DNA from: Pempheris klunzingeri
Taxonomy: Eukaryota; Chordata; Actinopteri; Acropomatiformes; Pempheridae
Direction: 5' to 3'
DNA length: 64,000 nt
NCBI RefSeq assembly: GCF_042242105.1
Contig: NC_092012.1
Location: forward strand, 9,454,970-9,518,969
Below, piece after piece: positions 18,401 through 30,400 of this stretch. How positions within the stretch are numbered: the first letter of the stretch is position 1; the number at the start of each line of letters is the position of its first letter. The notes under the pieces were generated by a model that was given only the letters and a program-made list of their open reading frames with translations, searched no databases and was not told where the DNA came from. A program made the position numbers and the translations under genes.

Positions 18401-21400
18401 TACTACCGTTATTCTGTAACCAGTAATGGCAGTGTAGTTCACGGGGATCCAGCGCAGGCCAATGGTGGTGTCAGTAATGTCGACAAAGTCAATGTCACTT
18501 GGTGTGGGGATGTCTGAAAAGGTTAGGTCAGTTGCAAAGCGCAAGCAAAATTAGACAGATAGAAAGACTCAAAAGCTCAATAATAATTACATTGGTTATA
18601 TCAAAAACATTCTTATTATTCCCAGTAAAGCAGTTAGAAAACCAGAGTGTGACAGTAGCCATGCTTGATAGAGATGATTATGAATTACTAATGTCAATGA
18701 CATTCAGAAATGTACTTCATAATTGAAACAGTGATTAATACTACTGTTCTGGGCATGCTCTAATAATGTCTTAATTCACCATCCCCACTGATAAACATGA
18801 TGTCCATGCATGGTAGGTTAGCCATTCATCGTGTTAGTAGTAGAATATGATAATTAAAGTTGCATTAAACAATGTTTTTTCTATCTTTACAAAGAAGTCT
18901 CATAGTAAGACACCCACACAGAATTAGCCCCCAAACGCTGCAGATGCATGGAGGTTTTTATACATATTATATTTGAGTTTCTGACCAGCACCACACAGAT
19001 GATAGATTAAGTTGTCAGGTGTTGCTCTGTGTCTGCTATAAGGCATGTTTCTGCTAAAGCATTAGCCATAATGACTTTAAAAGTTGATAAAATCAGAGCT
19101 GTGTGACTGTCAGGTCGGTTTGAAGTTATTCTGCAACACCAGGCAGCTGTTTTTCAGACATTCCAGCTTCTTTTTTTCTTTTGAAATTTCACCAATTTCA
19201 AAAAGAATGCATTTGTGTTGAAAATGTTCCATCGTGAAGAGGAGTTGTAAGGGTGGGGATAATGAAAATATGACCAGCTCCAGTTTGACTTAGACCCAGC
19301 CTTTAATCTCTTTCCCCTCTTTATTTTTCTCCTCTGTATTACACACAGACACACAGGTCTTTTCAGTGGATCCAGCTGTGAGTTTGATGCCTATTAACAC
19401 GTGTCAATGCTTTCCCGGTGGTTCCTACCTGGTGTGACAATAGTGGACACAGGCTCACTTTCCACATGACCCTTGGTAGTGAAGACGCTAATGTTGTACT
19501 CTGCCCCCGGGATCAGACTCTCTAGCGTGCATGAGGTTTGATCGCCTCGGACAAGCTCTTCCAAAAAGTTTCCTCGCTGGCCATTGGTCGGCGTGCTTGT
19601 CACTCTGTAGCCTGTGATGTCTGCAGAGGGAGGGGCCAGCATGACAAATATGGAGGAGGTAGGACACAACGTCAAGAGATTTTTGCAATTTATGAGTCAC
19701 TGTGAGAAATGAGAAGGAAATGCTTGGAAGAGACGTTTGTCCTGCTGGAAAAAAAAGGTACCATTCGGAGGCCAAAGTCTAGACCTGACATGATCCAATA
19801 CACTGTCAGTGCGTGGGGAGCACAGTCAATATTTACCTGGTGTTCTGGAGGCTACCCAGTGGACAGTGAGATCTCCTGTGTCAGGGCTGGACTCCACTTT
19901 CAGGTCAGTGGGAGGTGACAGGGCTACAAGGAGAGGCAAGCAGACCATGGCACAAGCATGAGAAACTTGATTCAATGCTGCGGTAACTTCTTACACTCAC
20001 TGATGCCAAATTCTTCAGTGTCACATTAATCTGGTGATCAGATCACCATGACTGTCTTTTTCTCAGTTAGAGTGAATTCAGTACGCACTAGTGACAACGT
20101 TGCCGGTGATGGGGGTTCCACGGTTGCGTCCATTGAAGATGGGTTGAACACTGTAGGTGTACTCAGTTCCAGGAAACAGACCGGGAATAAGAATACGACC
20201 AGAGTCAGAGGTCTCTTCCCTGGGTGACTCGCCTTCTTGGCTGGGCAGCACAGTCAGCTGGGGAGAGGGAGGCAGACGAGCAGAGATAAGAAACCCACAA
20301 AATCCACTTAAGATATACAACAGCAAAGGCATTAAATCTGCATTCATTTCTTTTTGGCCACAAGCTGTAAACACATCACTGATAATTATCAAGCAACATT
20401 GCCATGCATTCAGGCCACAAAACGACTTTACGTCTCATATTTACTCTTTTTTTAAGCTCTGTTTTGCTCTCCCCCAATAAGGGAAAATATTTGGTTCTTA
20501 GGCTGATATCAGCAGCAGATTTCATCAGCTTGTTGCTAACTGTGTCTGTCCACCGTCTGCCATTCTGCCATTCTGCCATTCTGCCCGCGCTGAGCAAGTA
20601 CTTTACAGTGGGTTCATCAGAGCTAATGAGACTGAACCAAAACAGTGAGGTTGTGGGCCATACAACCAAAACTCCATATAGCTGAAGGGAAGCGAGAGTT
20701 GGGTGATGATTCTCTGTGGGTTTGCCACTACGAGTAAACCCCTTTACATTACACATAGTGATTTGGCCCATTGATAGTTTAAAATATTGATTATGAACAG
20801 ATGTTTCACTAGATGATGAGCTGATTTCTTTCGCTGATGTGGTGAGATGATGCAGGGGTCTACCTTGTAGCTGAACCTGCGGACAGGTATCCAGGTGACG
20901 ATGATGGAGGTATCAGTGACCTCAGTGCTGTATTGAGGTGCATTTCCCATCTGGGGAGCTGGGAGGGGGACAGAATAGAGAAAAATCATATTAAATTCAT
21001 TGCAACAATTGACTGTAATCTCTGCTGATGTTCTGTTTCTCTTAATACTGACTGGTGGTAAAATACGTAGTGATGCCCTCGCTGAGCTCATTGTCCAGGT
21101 CAGAGTGCAGGATGGCGGTGTACTTGGTGTTTGGACGTAAATTCCTCAAAGGGTACTGGGTAACCCTGCCTGGGATCCTCTTCTCGATGGGGTTGGAGCC
21201 CTCAATGCTCAGGAAGAGACGGTAGCCACTGACGATGGCACGGGGAGCCTCCCAGATGACCAACGCACTGTCGGGGCCGATGTCAGTGAAATGCACACTA
21301 GTGGGTGAATCGGGTTCTAGAGGAGTTTGAAAATATAACACACGTAAGGCAGAATATCTCTTACGTTTTACTATTTGTAATCCCTCTGTGTCTAATTTGG

Positions 21401-24400
21401 GCTGCTGTGTCCATGGCGATACTCACTGGTGGATTTTTCTCCCACAAGCGGCTTACTCTCCACTCCACCATTGATGGCGTAGATGTAGAAGCGGTACAGT
21501 GTGCCTGGCTGCAAGTGGGTGATGTCAGCATATGCGTTGGGTGAGAGCGGCAGCTGCAGGAGCCTCGTCTCAGTGCCGTCAGGACCAACAGGGGAGAAGG
21601 TCACCCTGTAACCGCTCACCTCGCTGGGCGGACCGGTCCAGGTGATGGTGATCTTAACGTCTGAGACCTCGTAGAACTGCAGGTCTGTGGGTGCAGGGAC
21701 CTCCTCTGTAGACAGGAAGAGGTAAATTGAGTGACAAGGTGTACAATCAGAATACACTTGTTTATTTCAGTGAACTTTGTAAAGCACTATGAGACACTCT
21801 GTTGTGATATTGGGCTATACAAATAAAATTGAATTGAATTGAATTGAATTGAATTGAATCAGGCTTAAAAGGACCCTTTAGAGTTTTTGACCGCGAGTAA
21901 CGCTATGGAGCACCGTTTATAATGGGCCCTCATTTTGTTTGGTGGAACAACGCGCAATTAACAGCTTTGTTAGACCTCAAGGACAACCACAAAAAAATGC
22001 TAAAAGATATAAAACAATCTAAAAGTCTGTCTTTACTGTGGAAGATTTGCAAAAATCTGCAATAAAAGGCTTTAACAATTTCCAGGCTGATATATTTGCA
22101 CATCTAAACAATAATGGCTCTTATAAAACAGAAATGCCAAGCCAGACATGGTAAAAAGAGTAATTCTCTACAGCATCTGGTTTTGTTTTTCAAGTAACAA
22201 TAAAACTGTACAGTTCACCATGCCAGGCATAAGAAAGAGAAGAAAAGTCCAAAATGAAAATCCAATTAAAGATAAACTGAGGATTTATGAAGTGTGTGCC
22301 TCTGATTGGGTGTGTGATGTACATGCACGCCTGCTTTCGTAAGTGTTTTAACTGAACTGGCTGAACAGGTGTCTGTTTCTGAGCCCACGAGAAGTCACTC
22401 AGGGGCCACGAAAGCCTTGGATGAAGATAAGAAGCCTCTGAAAAATTGTTACGATGGTATAGCTATAGAAATAGAAGCATATTTTGACAAAGCGATGTTT
22501 TGACAAGCTCAGTCTTTCCCAAACACTGGAAAGCCCTTCCTAAAGCCCCCTGGCCCTACAAGGAATCTTCAGCTGTGAGTTTAAACTTAGTCTGCTCAGC
22601 TTTCACTGACAGCGAAAGGACAGAGACTTATCTGAAAAGAATAGCTTACCATTTAAAGAATAGCATAGTACACTGGGAGTGTTTATGAATTATGAAGCAC
22701 TAAACGACATCATTTGTGAAGCAGCTTTCATTCATTTCATCTTTGTCATTAACTGAAAGATGTGGTATCCGTTTACAAATGTGTACCTGGTGGAGGAGAT
22801 CCGGCAGTGTTGACCTGTACAAAAATCGGCTCACTCTCCTGGTTCTCCTCCACGGCATAGATGCTGATGTTGTAAAGAAGTCCAGGGCGAAGGTCAACCA
22901 GGTTCACTGAGGTTTCTGAGTCTGGCAGGGTCAGCTCAGTGCTGCTGCCCTCCACTGACGGCGTGTACACCACACGGTAACCTGGCGGGCACAAACGCAC
23001 ACGTTACACACAGCCAGAATAAAACAGATCTCTGTATTAAACTGCTGATTTTTAAATAGCATACAGAGACTAGTTTCTCACCTGTAATAGGAGCCTGAGG
23101 CTTGGTCCAGCTGATTCGGATGGAGGTCTCTCCCACCTCGTCGATTGCATGCTGAGCAGGCGTGTCAGGGGCTGGGGCACAGCAAAAGAAAGGAAACCAC
23201 TCACGTCATTTTATTGTGTGAAAATGTACAACACGAGCATCATCCTGATCTGAATGTCATGACAAAGAGGAGGAGAGGGATTATCCCACCTGTTGTCTGG
23301 GAGGTGGTCAGAATGAGGTTTGGCTGTCCTTGATCTGGGAGCTCGTAGACGTTGACGTTGTATCGGCGTCCTGGCAGGAGGTCACCGATGGTGACAGAGG
23401 TGGTTGCGCGAGGAAGGTCTGGAGAAGCAGATAAGAAGTTGGTTAATACGCATACCAGTATATCCGTTGTATGTATAGTATGATTTTTTCTGTACCATTT
23501 ACACCATGGCAGCTATGACTTTAGTATATCTGGGTGACTGAGACCATTTTAAGTAATGGTGCAAATCAATGAGGAGGGCTGCTCAGTGGCAAAATCGGAT
23601 TTTCATATCTTCTATGTGATGAAGTACCTTGTCTCAGAAGGCATTTATCAGGCTGTATTAGCCAAAAAAGTCAAACACAATAGTTCTCCAGACAATTTAC
23701 TATGTGAACATATTTATCAATCCCTCAATTAGACTGCATATACTGTGATAGAGGATTTTATCCATATTGATGTCACAGCAGGCACTGCAACAAATCAGCT
23801 GATCACGTGTAACCTGAGATACACTAGTAACAACTTCAACAGAAAAACTACCCAGTTAAGCCATTCCATTCAATTATTTGCGTGGGACATCATGGAGGCA
23901 TTATGAAGGTGTCATTGATGGTCAAAGGCTCTCACCGAGGACTTTTGGCTTGGCCCCATCCTCGCTGAGCTCATACTCAATCCTGAAACCAGAGATGGTT
24001 GCAGAAGCTGACGTCCAGGACACAACAAAGCTGTTTGAGGTGATTTCTGTCACAGACTCAGATGTGTCCATCACTGGGGGAGGCGCGGTCGTCTCTCCCT
24101 CCGATGTTTCCACTTGAGAGAAGGCGGGGATATGACGGTGTTACTGTGAATGTCTTTAGATTTGTGGCATTGAGGGAATGTTACGGCTTGAGTCTACTCA
24201 CAAGAACCATGGGTGGTGGTGAAATCGAAGCGCGTAACCTCACGGCGTCCGTAGCTCAGGATGCTAATCAGCTGACCCTCGTAGGTGATGCCTGGACGCA
24301 GCCCACTGATGGTGTAGGAGTTGAGGTGGCCGGGGATGGTGACCTCCCTCCAGGGCGCACGGGTATTTTTCTATCAGAGGGGGTGAAAAGATAAAAAGTT

Positions 24401-27400
24401 TATGGGTTTAAAGTCAAAATGGAAGATTATGTGTGATATGACTGAATCCTTAACTTTTTCCTAACAGCTTTTTCTAAGTTCAAGAGTCAACTCCCGGCCT
24501 CAGCTTTTACATGAATATGGACAAGACCACTTTAAAATGCTCCAAAAAAGGACATTTGAACATCTACAATTATATTATAGCACAGTAAACTCCATTTGCT
24601 GATGTTACATGACTGAAAGCTCCAGAACAGCTACTAAATGGACCTTGTGGTGAGTTTCTATTCCCATCTGAATCATTTTATGTCTAAACTCCTGATGGCA
24701 AGCGTAAATCCTTAAAGCAATTATACTTTTTCAAACTCACATGTGATAAAATTGAAATAAAATATTATTTACTGGAATCAATTAATTCAGAGAGTTAAGA
24801 CTTTACAGAGCAGTCTGTGTATTTTGGAGTGGACATTGGCTCAGACCCAGTTTTTGCCACATCCTGCTTTTTCAGACTGGATTCAAACTCTGTCGGAAAA
24901 CTACAAACTTTCTCAGCAGGAGAACCAGATGAGGGCTTCAAGTGACTTTGCTGCCCAATATATACAAACCCCTTCAGAGGAAATCTGTTTGACTTCAATT
25001 AAGCTTCATAAACATTTCAACCAGCTTGTCAGTCTTTGAGGTCCTCAAAGAGAAAAATATGTATGAGAAAAAAGTCACAGGGAGGGGGATATTTTCTTTG
25101 GAATCTGCTAAAAACTGTGTGTTTGTGTACACAGACTATAAAGGGGAGTTCATGTACCCTCTGATCACCTTGTTTGTTCATGTTCAGACTTCAGTCAACA
25201 TTACCAAGAGCACTTGATCTCATTTAGACTGTTTGCTCGACTTAACTAATGCCACCGGTCAGCAAATTTAAAACAACCTTTTCAGAAAAAAACGTTATAT
25301 TTACTAAGGCAATTTCTAACGTGCGTTACAAACTGAAAGAGTGACTTACAATTCGCCATTTGAGGATGTACTGGGTAATGTCAACAGACGAAGGAGGGTT
25401 CCACTGAATGGGGTGGGAGTCTGGCTGTTTTCCTGCCTCTGTGATGATCACCTGGACAGGTCTGTGGCCGCCTGAGCAGTTAGAGCAGCAGGTGTAGGAA
25501 AAGATTTAGGGGAAGGCATCAGGAGAGAGAGAGAGAGGGAGCGACGAGAACAAAGGTGACATTAGCAATGAGATAAATACTCACACACTGTCAAAGACAT
25601 ATAATATAACAGTGTTACCTGTGGAGAGTGTGGGTGAAAGTTGGCTACTTTTTGGTGAGACGGAGTCATCGTTTTGGGACAGAACCCAACCACCAGACGG
25701 TGTTAAACCAGCTCAAACACCCACTGACATCTTACAGTGTGATATAACACCAGAGTACTATATTCATCACAGTTTTTCTAGCCTCTATACCCCCAAAGAA
25801 CACACACACGTATAGCACACCCTGCTCTGCACACACTCACAAGCACACTTTCCTCTGCCTCTGATCATGGTGAGGTAAATGTTGCAACTGTAACTTTTTA
25901 GGTCAGTGTTTGATGTCGGACACACAATGTGCTGCAGTACAAAGTACCACATTGAACAACTTTTACACAAGGAGAGGGAGATTTTGGAGCCAGGAAGGGT
26001 ACCCCCCCCGGCCCCCACCTAGCCTCTGCCCAGTCCAGCATCCCTTTCCCCTCAGCAGGTCGGCACAACAACGCCAAACGGGGGAGGAAAAACTTCTCCA
26101 ACTACAAAGACCAAGGGGAAGACAGGGGTGATGTGATTGGCCGACACGTCTCCATTTGCCAGACTTCAAAGTCAGGAAAAACCCCAAACCCCCGCTTCTC
26201 GCCACTAACCTGACAAGTGAACTTTTCATTTCAGTTACATGTGATGGGAGGTTAGGGGGAGGGAGGTCAATAACGTAGGGGAGTTGAATAAGTAGAGCAA
26301 ACATAAATTAAGCAGCTGTCTTACTCAGTGGAAAAGTTCCTGAAAGGACTGAGAGGCATCTGATAAACTAAAAAGAAAAGCTGGAATACGCACTTCCCAA
26401 TTAATCAATACTTAAATAATAGAAATACATGATAATACTTATAAAATATGCATGTTTTGTGGTATACGGGATTTAAATCTCTCACTCCCCCCGATTGAGC
26501 CTCAGACCAGCCACAGTTATCACAAGCATATCAAATGTTTACAACTGGATTCTCCACCAGTTAGAACATGATGTGGAGGTTGAAATCTCACAGTTAATCT
26601 GTATTTGTTTACATTTTAGCAAATTTGTACCATGAAAAGTCATGCTGAATTAGTTTAGCTTGTCTTTTGGACAGATGAATGGATTTTTGAATGTTTTTCT
26701 GTAATTGATATCAGAGATTAAAAAAGCAGAACTGAAAGTCATGCTAAAACTTAATTTATGTTAACGTCTGTGCAAATTGCATCTACAGGGCACTTATTAA
26801 AGTCTAATGGTTAATTTAACACTTTTGTTTTGTGTGACTGATATAAACACTTAAACCACAAACAATCAATCCACTTATGTCCCATGCGAGGTTACCACAG
26901 TCCATATTCAAATATGAAACAGAACTGTACACCAACTGAGCTGGGCTGCAGTTTTAAATGGATAATTTAATGAATAAGAAAATGATTTTTCCTACTTTGG
27001 TAGGTCTGCTGAGGTTCACATCTCATCTCTCCGATCCCGTTGCCATAGCAGTAACAGCGGTAGTGGATGCCATGGATGGATTTGTCCCATGTGTCTCCAA
27101 TCTGATGGAACGCCCTGGTTTGTGGCTCCTGACACTGATCTATTGTAGAAACCAGAGGGAAACAAAGTAGATGATTGAGGGAGGAGGGTGGGGTTGCAAT
27201 TCTCAGCTGAAAACTGCATTAGCGTTGTATTTCCCCAACAGCTGATGAGCTAATGAGTCATGAACGCACCGATGGCGTCACACTTCCAGCGTCCACGTCC
27301 CTGTCCGTAGCAGGTGCAGTTCATCATGTAGCCCTCGTTGTGGCGCTTGGAGAATTCCTGGTTTACTTCATAAGTCAAGCCATCAACAATACACTGATCT

Positions 27401-30400
27401 GGGTGTGTAAAAAAAAAAAGAGTAAAGTCAATTTAAAGTTTCATGTTTTACTGTCAGATGATGCTGCATCACTACTGTAATTACTACTTCAAATCCAAAT
27501 GGAGTTCGCTCTCTGACCTCGCAGCTGTGAATAAGCAACACAGTTCCACTCCCCACGGCCGTTGCCCAGGCATGTGCACTGCATCATGTGACCCATGACG
27601 TCATGGCGTTTGTCCCACTTGTCGCCTACGCGGTGCATTGCTCCTTCGTTGGTGGTGCATAACTCCTCATGGGCTGCACAAAGAACGACAGGAAAAGAGA
27701 ATTTAAAAACAAACAGTGCTCGGCTCCGTGTGCTTGCAGCGTGTGATTTCGATGCATCTGTGAATCCTGTTATATAACAGGCCTGATGGAGTTGTTACTC
27801 TCCCATGACCCTCTCTCCTTTAAATACCAGTTATTTAGTCCCCAGTTGCCTGCAAGTGACCCATGCAACCAAATAGTCATTAGCATCTGACAACAAGATG
27901 AGATAAAGACCCATGCATTTAGTGTAATTACAACCCCTACAAAAAAAACACATCTATGGCATGTTTCTTTAGCATTTGAGCATTTCTGACTTTTCCCATA
28001 CGACCCAGGATCACTGAGGACCAATGGATTGAGAGCTACACAGAAAGTACACCAACTTTCATCTTTCGCTTTCACACATAGAGTTAGAGGAGGAGTTTGA
28101 CTACACTATCATGCCTGTGCATTAACTGTGGAGCGGCATCCAGTAGCCAATGAAGTTAGCTTAGCATAAAGACTGGAGACGGGGAAAGAGCAAGGCTAGC
28201 CGTTTCCCCCTGTTTCCAGTCTTTATGCTAAGCTAAGCTAACTGTCTCCTTGCTGTGGCTTCATATTTAATGCACAGATATGAAAGTGGTATCGATCTTC
28301 TCATCTAATTCTCGGCAGGAAAGTGAATTTACCAAAATGCCGCAACTTTTCCTTTTTACCAATCTTTTTTTTATGACATTATATCTCATATAGTGAATGT
28401 AAACAGGAAACCTTCCAAAACAACTACTCTAACATTTTCTAGATAAGAAATCAAATTATTCATATGATTATTATACACTCACCAGCCATGGGGCAGAATC
28501 CAAACAGCTGGTCTGTGTCGTAGTCCAGGGTGGTACCACACCATCTCATGCCATCACGCCGGCCATCAGCGGTGCAGTCGGTGTAGTTGCGGCCACTGTA
28601 GAGGAAGGGGAAGTGGCACAGGCCTCCGTTGGAGTTTCCACCTCGTGTTACTACAATGGCTGGAATAGAGAGGGAGACAGAACAGTGACTGAATGTCCCT
28701 GATCTGGTTAATTATCTCATCATACCATGTAGTGTCTTCTTAGAGTTTGGGGACCGTGATTTTTGAAATATTTGCACAAATATTATGTAATGTTGGTTAT
28801 TTTCATACTGAAAATGACAAATATCCATGTGTCTCAGAGAGGGAACTCTGATACATTAAGATTTACATATCCATCAAACCAGTAAAATGTTCAAGCCGTG
28901 GTTTACACTCCTGTTCCTGAGTCTCACCATTCTTGTCAGTACAGAAAGAGTACTGCTTGTCGCTCTCATAGTCTGAGGTTGTGGAGCACCAGAGCTGACC
29001 ATCTGTGCGTCCGTCTGAGGTGCAGGAGTAGTAGGTCTTTCCCATGAAGACGAACGGGAGCGCGCAGGGCTGGCCATTAGAGTTGCCGCCATACACCTGG
29101 TTCTTAGCCTCTGCACAGACAGGAGAGAGAAGGGTGAAAGGGAAAGGCAATTATAGCGTGAGTCATATGTGAAAGATTAAAATCTAAGTAAAAATCATCA
29201 CTGAGGTCCCTGCGTTTCTTTCCTTGATACTCACCCCACTCCTGACAACTGACTCCATTTCCCAGACAGGTACAGAGCATCTGCTTGCTGCCCTGGCTTC
29301 TGAACCAGCTCTGTCCGTCGTAGTAGGCGGCTCCAGACTCTGTGCGGCACGTCCCTTCGGTGGGGCGCTCGGGCTGCTGCTGAGTATGAGTGGGAGTCAG
29401 CACGACAGTACCTGTGGCTGTATATGACCAAACAGAATGACAGAATAATGACTGAGAATACAGAGAAGATCAGAGTGAAGTTGTTCCCATTTGGTGAACA
29501 CTTTAAGCAAAATTGAATTTGAGTAAGAGTTTGGATTTTGAGTCTCACTTCGGCCTGCGTTGTGTCTCTCACACCTCCACTCCCCACGGCCGTTTCCTAA
29601 GCACTGACACTGCAGGATGTGTCCAGAGGCGTCCGTCTTTCTCCATGTGTCTCCAATACGGTGGGACCTCCTGGTGTCTTGGTCATTGCAGCGGTCTGGT
29701 TGGAGAATAACAGCGGTCAGCAACACACTGAAACACGTAAAAAGCTTGTGTTCATGCGTGTGTGTTTATGCTCCGCTTACTTCTTGAGGTGCATGTGATG
29801 CGTCCATTTCCCTCTCCGAGACAGGTGCAGTCCAGCATCATCCAGCCTTGGTACGGTTTCTCCCAGGTCTCCCCTACGATGTATGACGAAGCAGCGTTGT
29901 TGTCGTAGCAACGCTCGGCTGCATAGAAAACAGAGGAAAGCCTTAAATTTATTGCATCTGCAGTTTGTCACAAGATACTGTGACATCTGACTTGAAATCA
30001 CAGTGTGCTTATCAGCCCGGACATTTCTAGGAGAAATAAACCCAATGAAAATCAATAACTGTGGCGAAAGATGGGCAAAGAGGAGATGCGTGCTCTCTCA
30101 CACACTCACCCTATTTGTCTGGACTGTTGTCAAATATTTACAATGGTATCAAACACAGTCATGCTTCTGAGAAATTACCCTGCCTGTAGGTTTTTGCGTG
30201 CGTGTATGTGTGTTTGTGGTGGCTGAAAATACCAGCTTACATGTCTGAGTTGCAGTGTTTCCCATTTATCTGCATTTCTGGGTTCGTTTGGAGAGTGTTG
30301 ACCTCCTGGTCGCCCTGCAGGTTTGAATTCGTGAGGTAAAAAGCACTCACCCACAGGTTTGCAGGTCCACTCTCCTTTGCCATTCCCAAGACACACACAC

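Larger units (their letters stand above)
19429..25471 (-). other. FN1: FN1 exons 13-24: FNIII-1 to FNIII-7
   Basis: FNIII-1: 25350-25471 and 24202-24370. FNIII-2: 23936-24112 and 23290-23418. FNIII-3: 23082-23171 and 22787-22981. FNIII-4: 21427-21705 (one exon). FNIII-5: 21053-21316 (one exon). FNIII-6: 20864-20958 and 20089-20257. FNIII-7: 19837-19923 and 19429-19620. Anchors include [55 protein letters not shown] and [18 protein letters not shown], each with a clear human counterpart in the same order. Together with FNI-1 to 9 this region supports matrix assembly in mammals. Confidence 0.94.
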
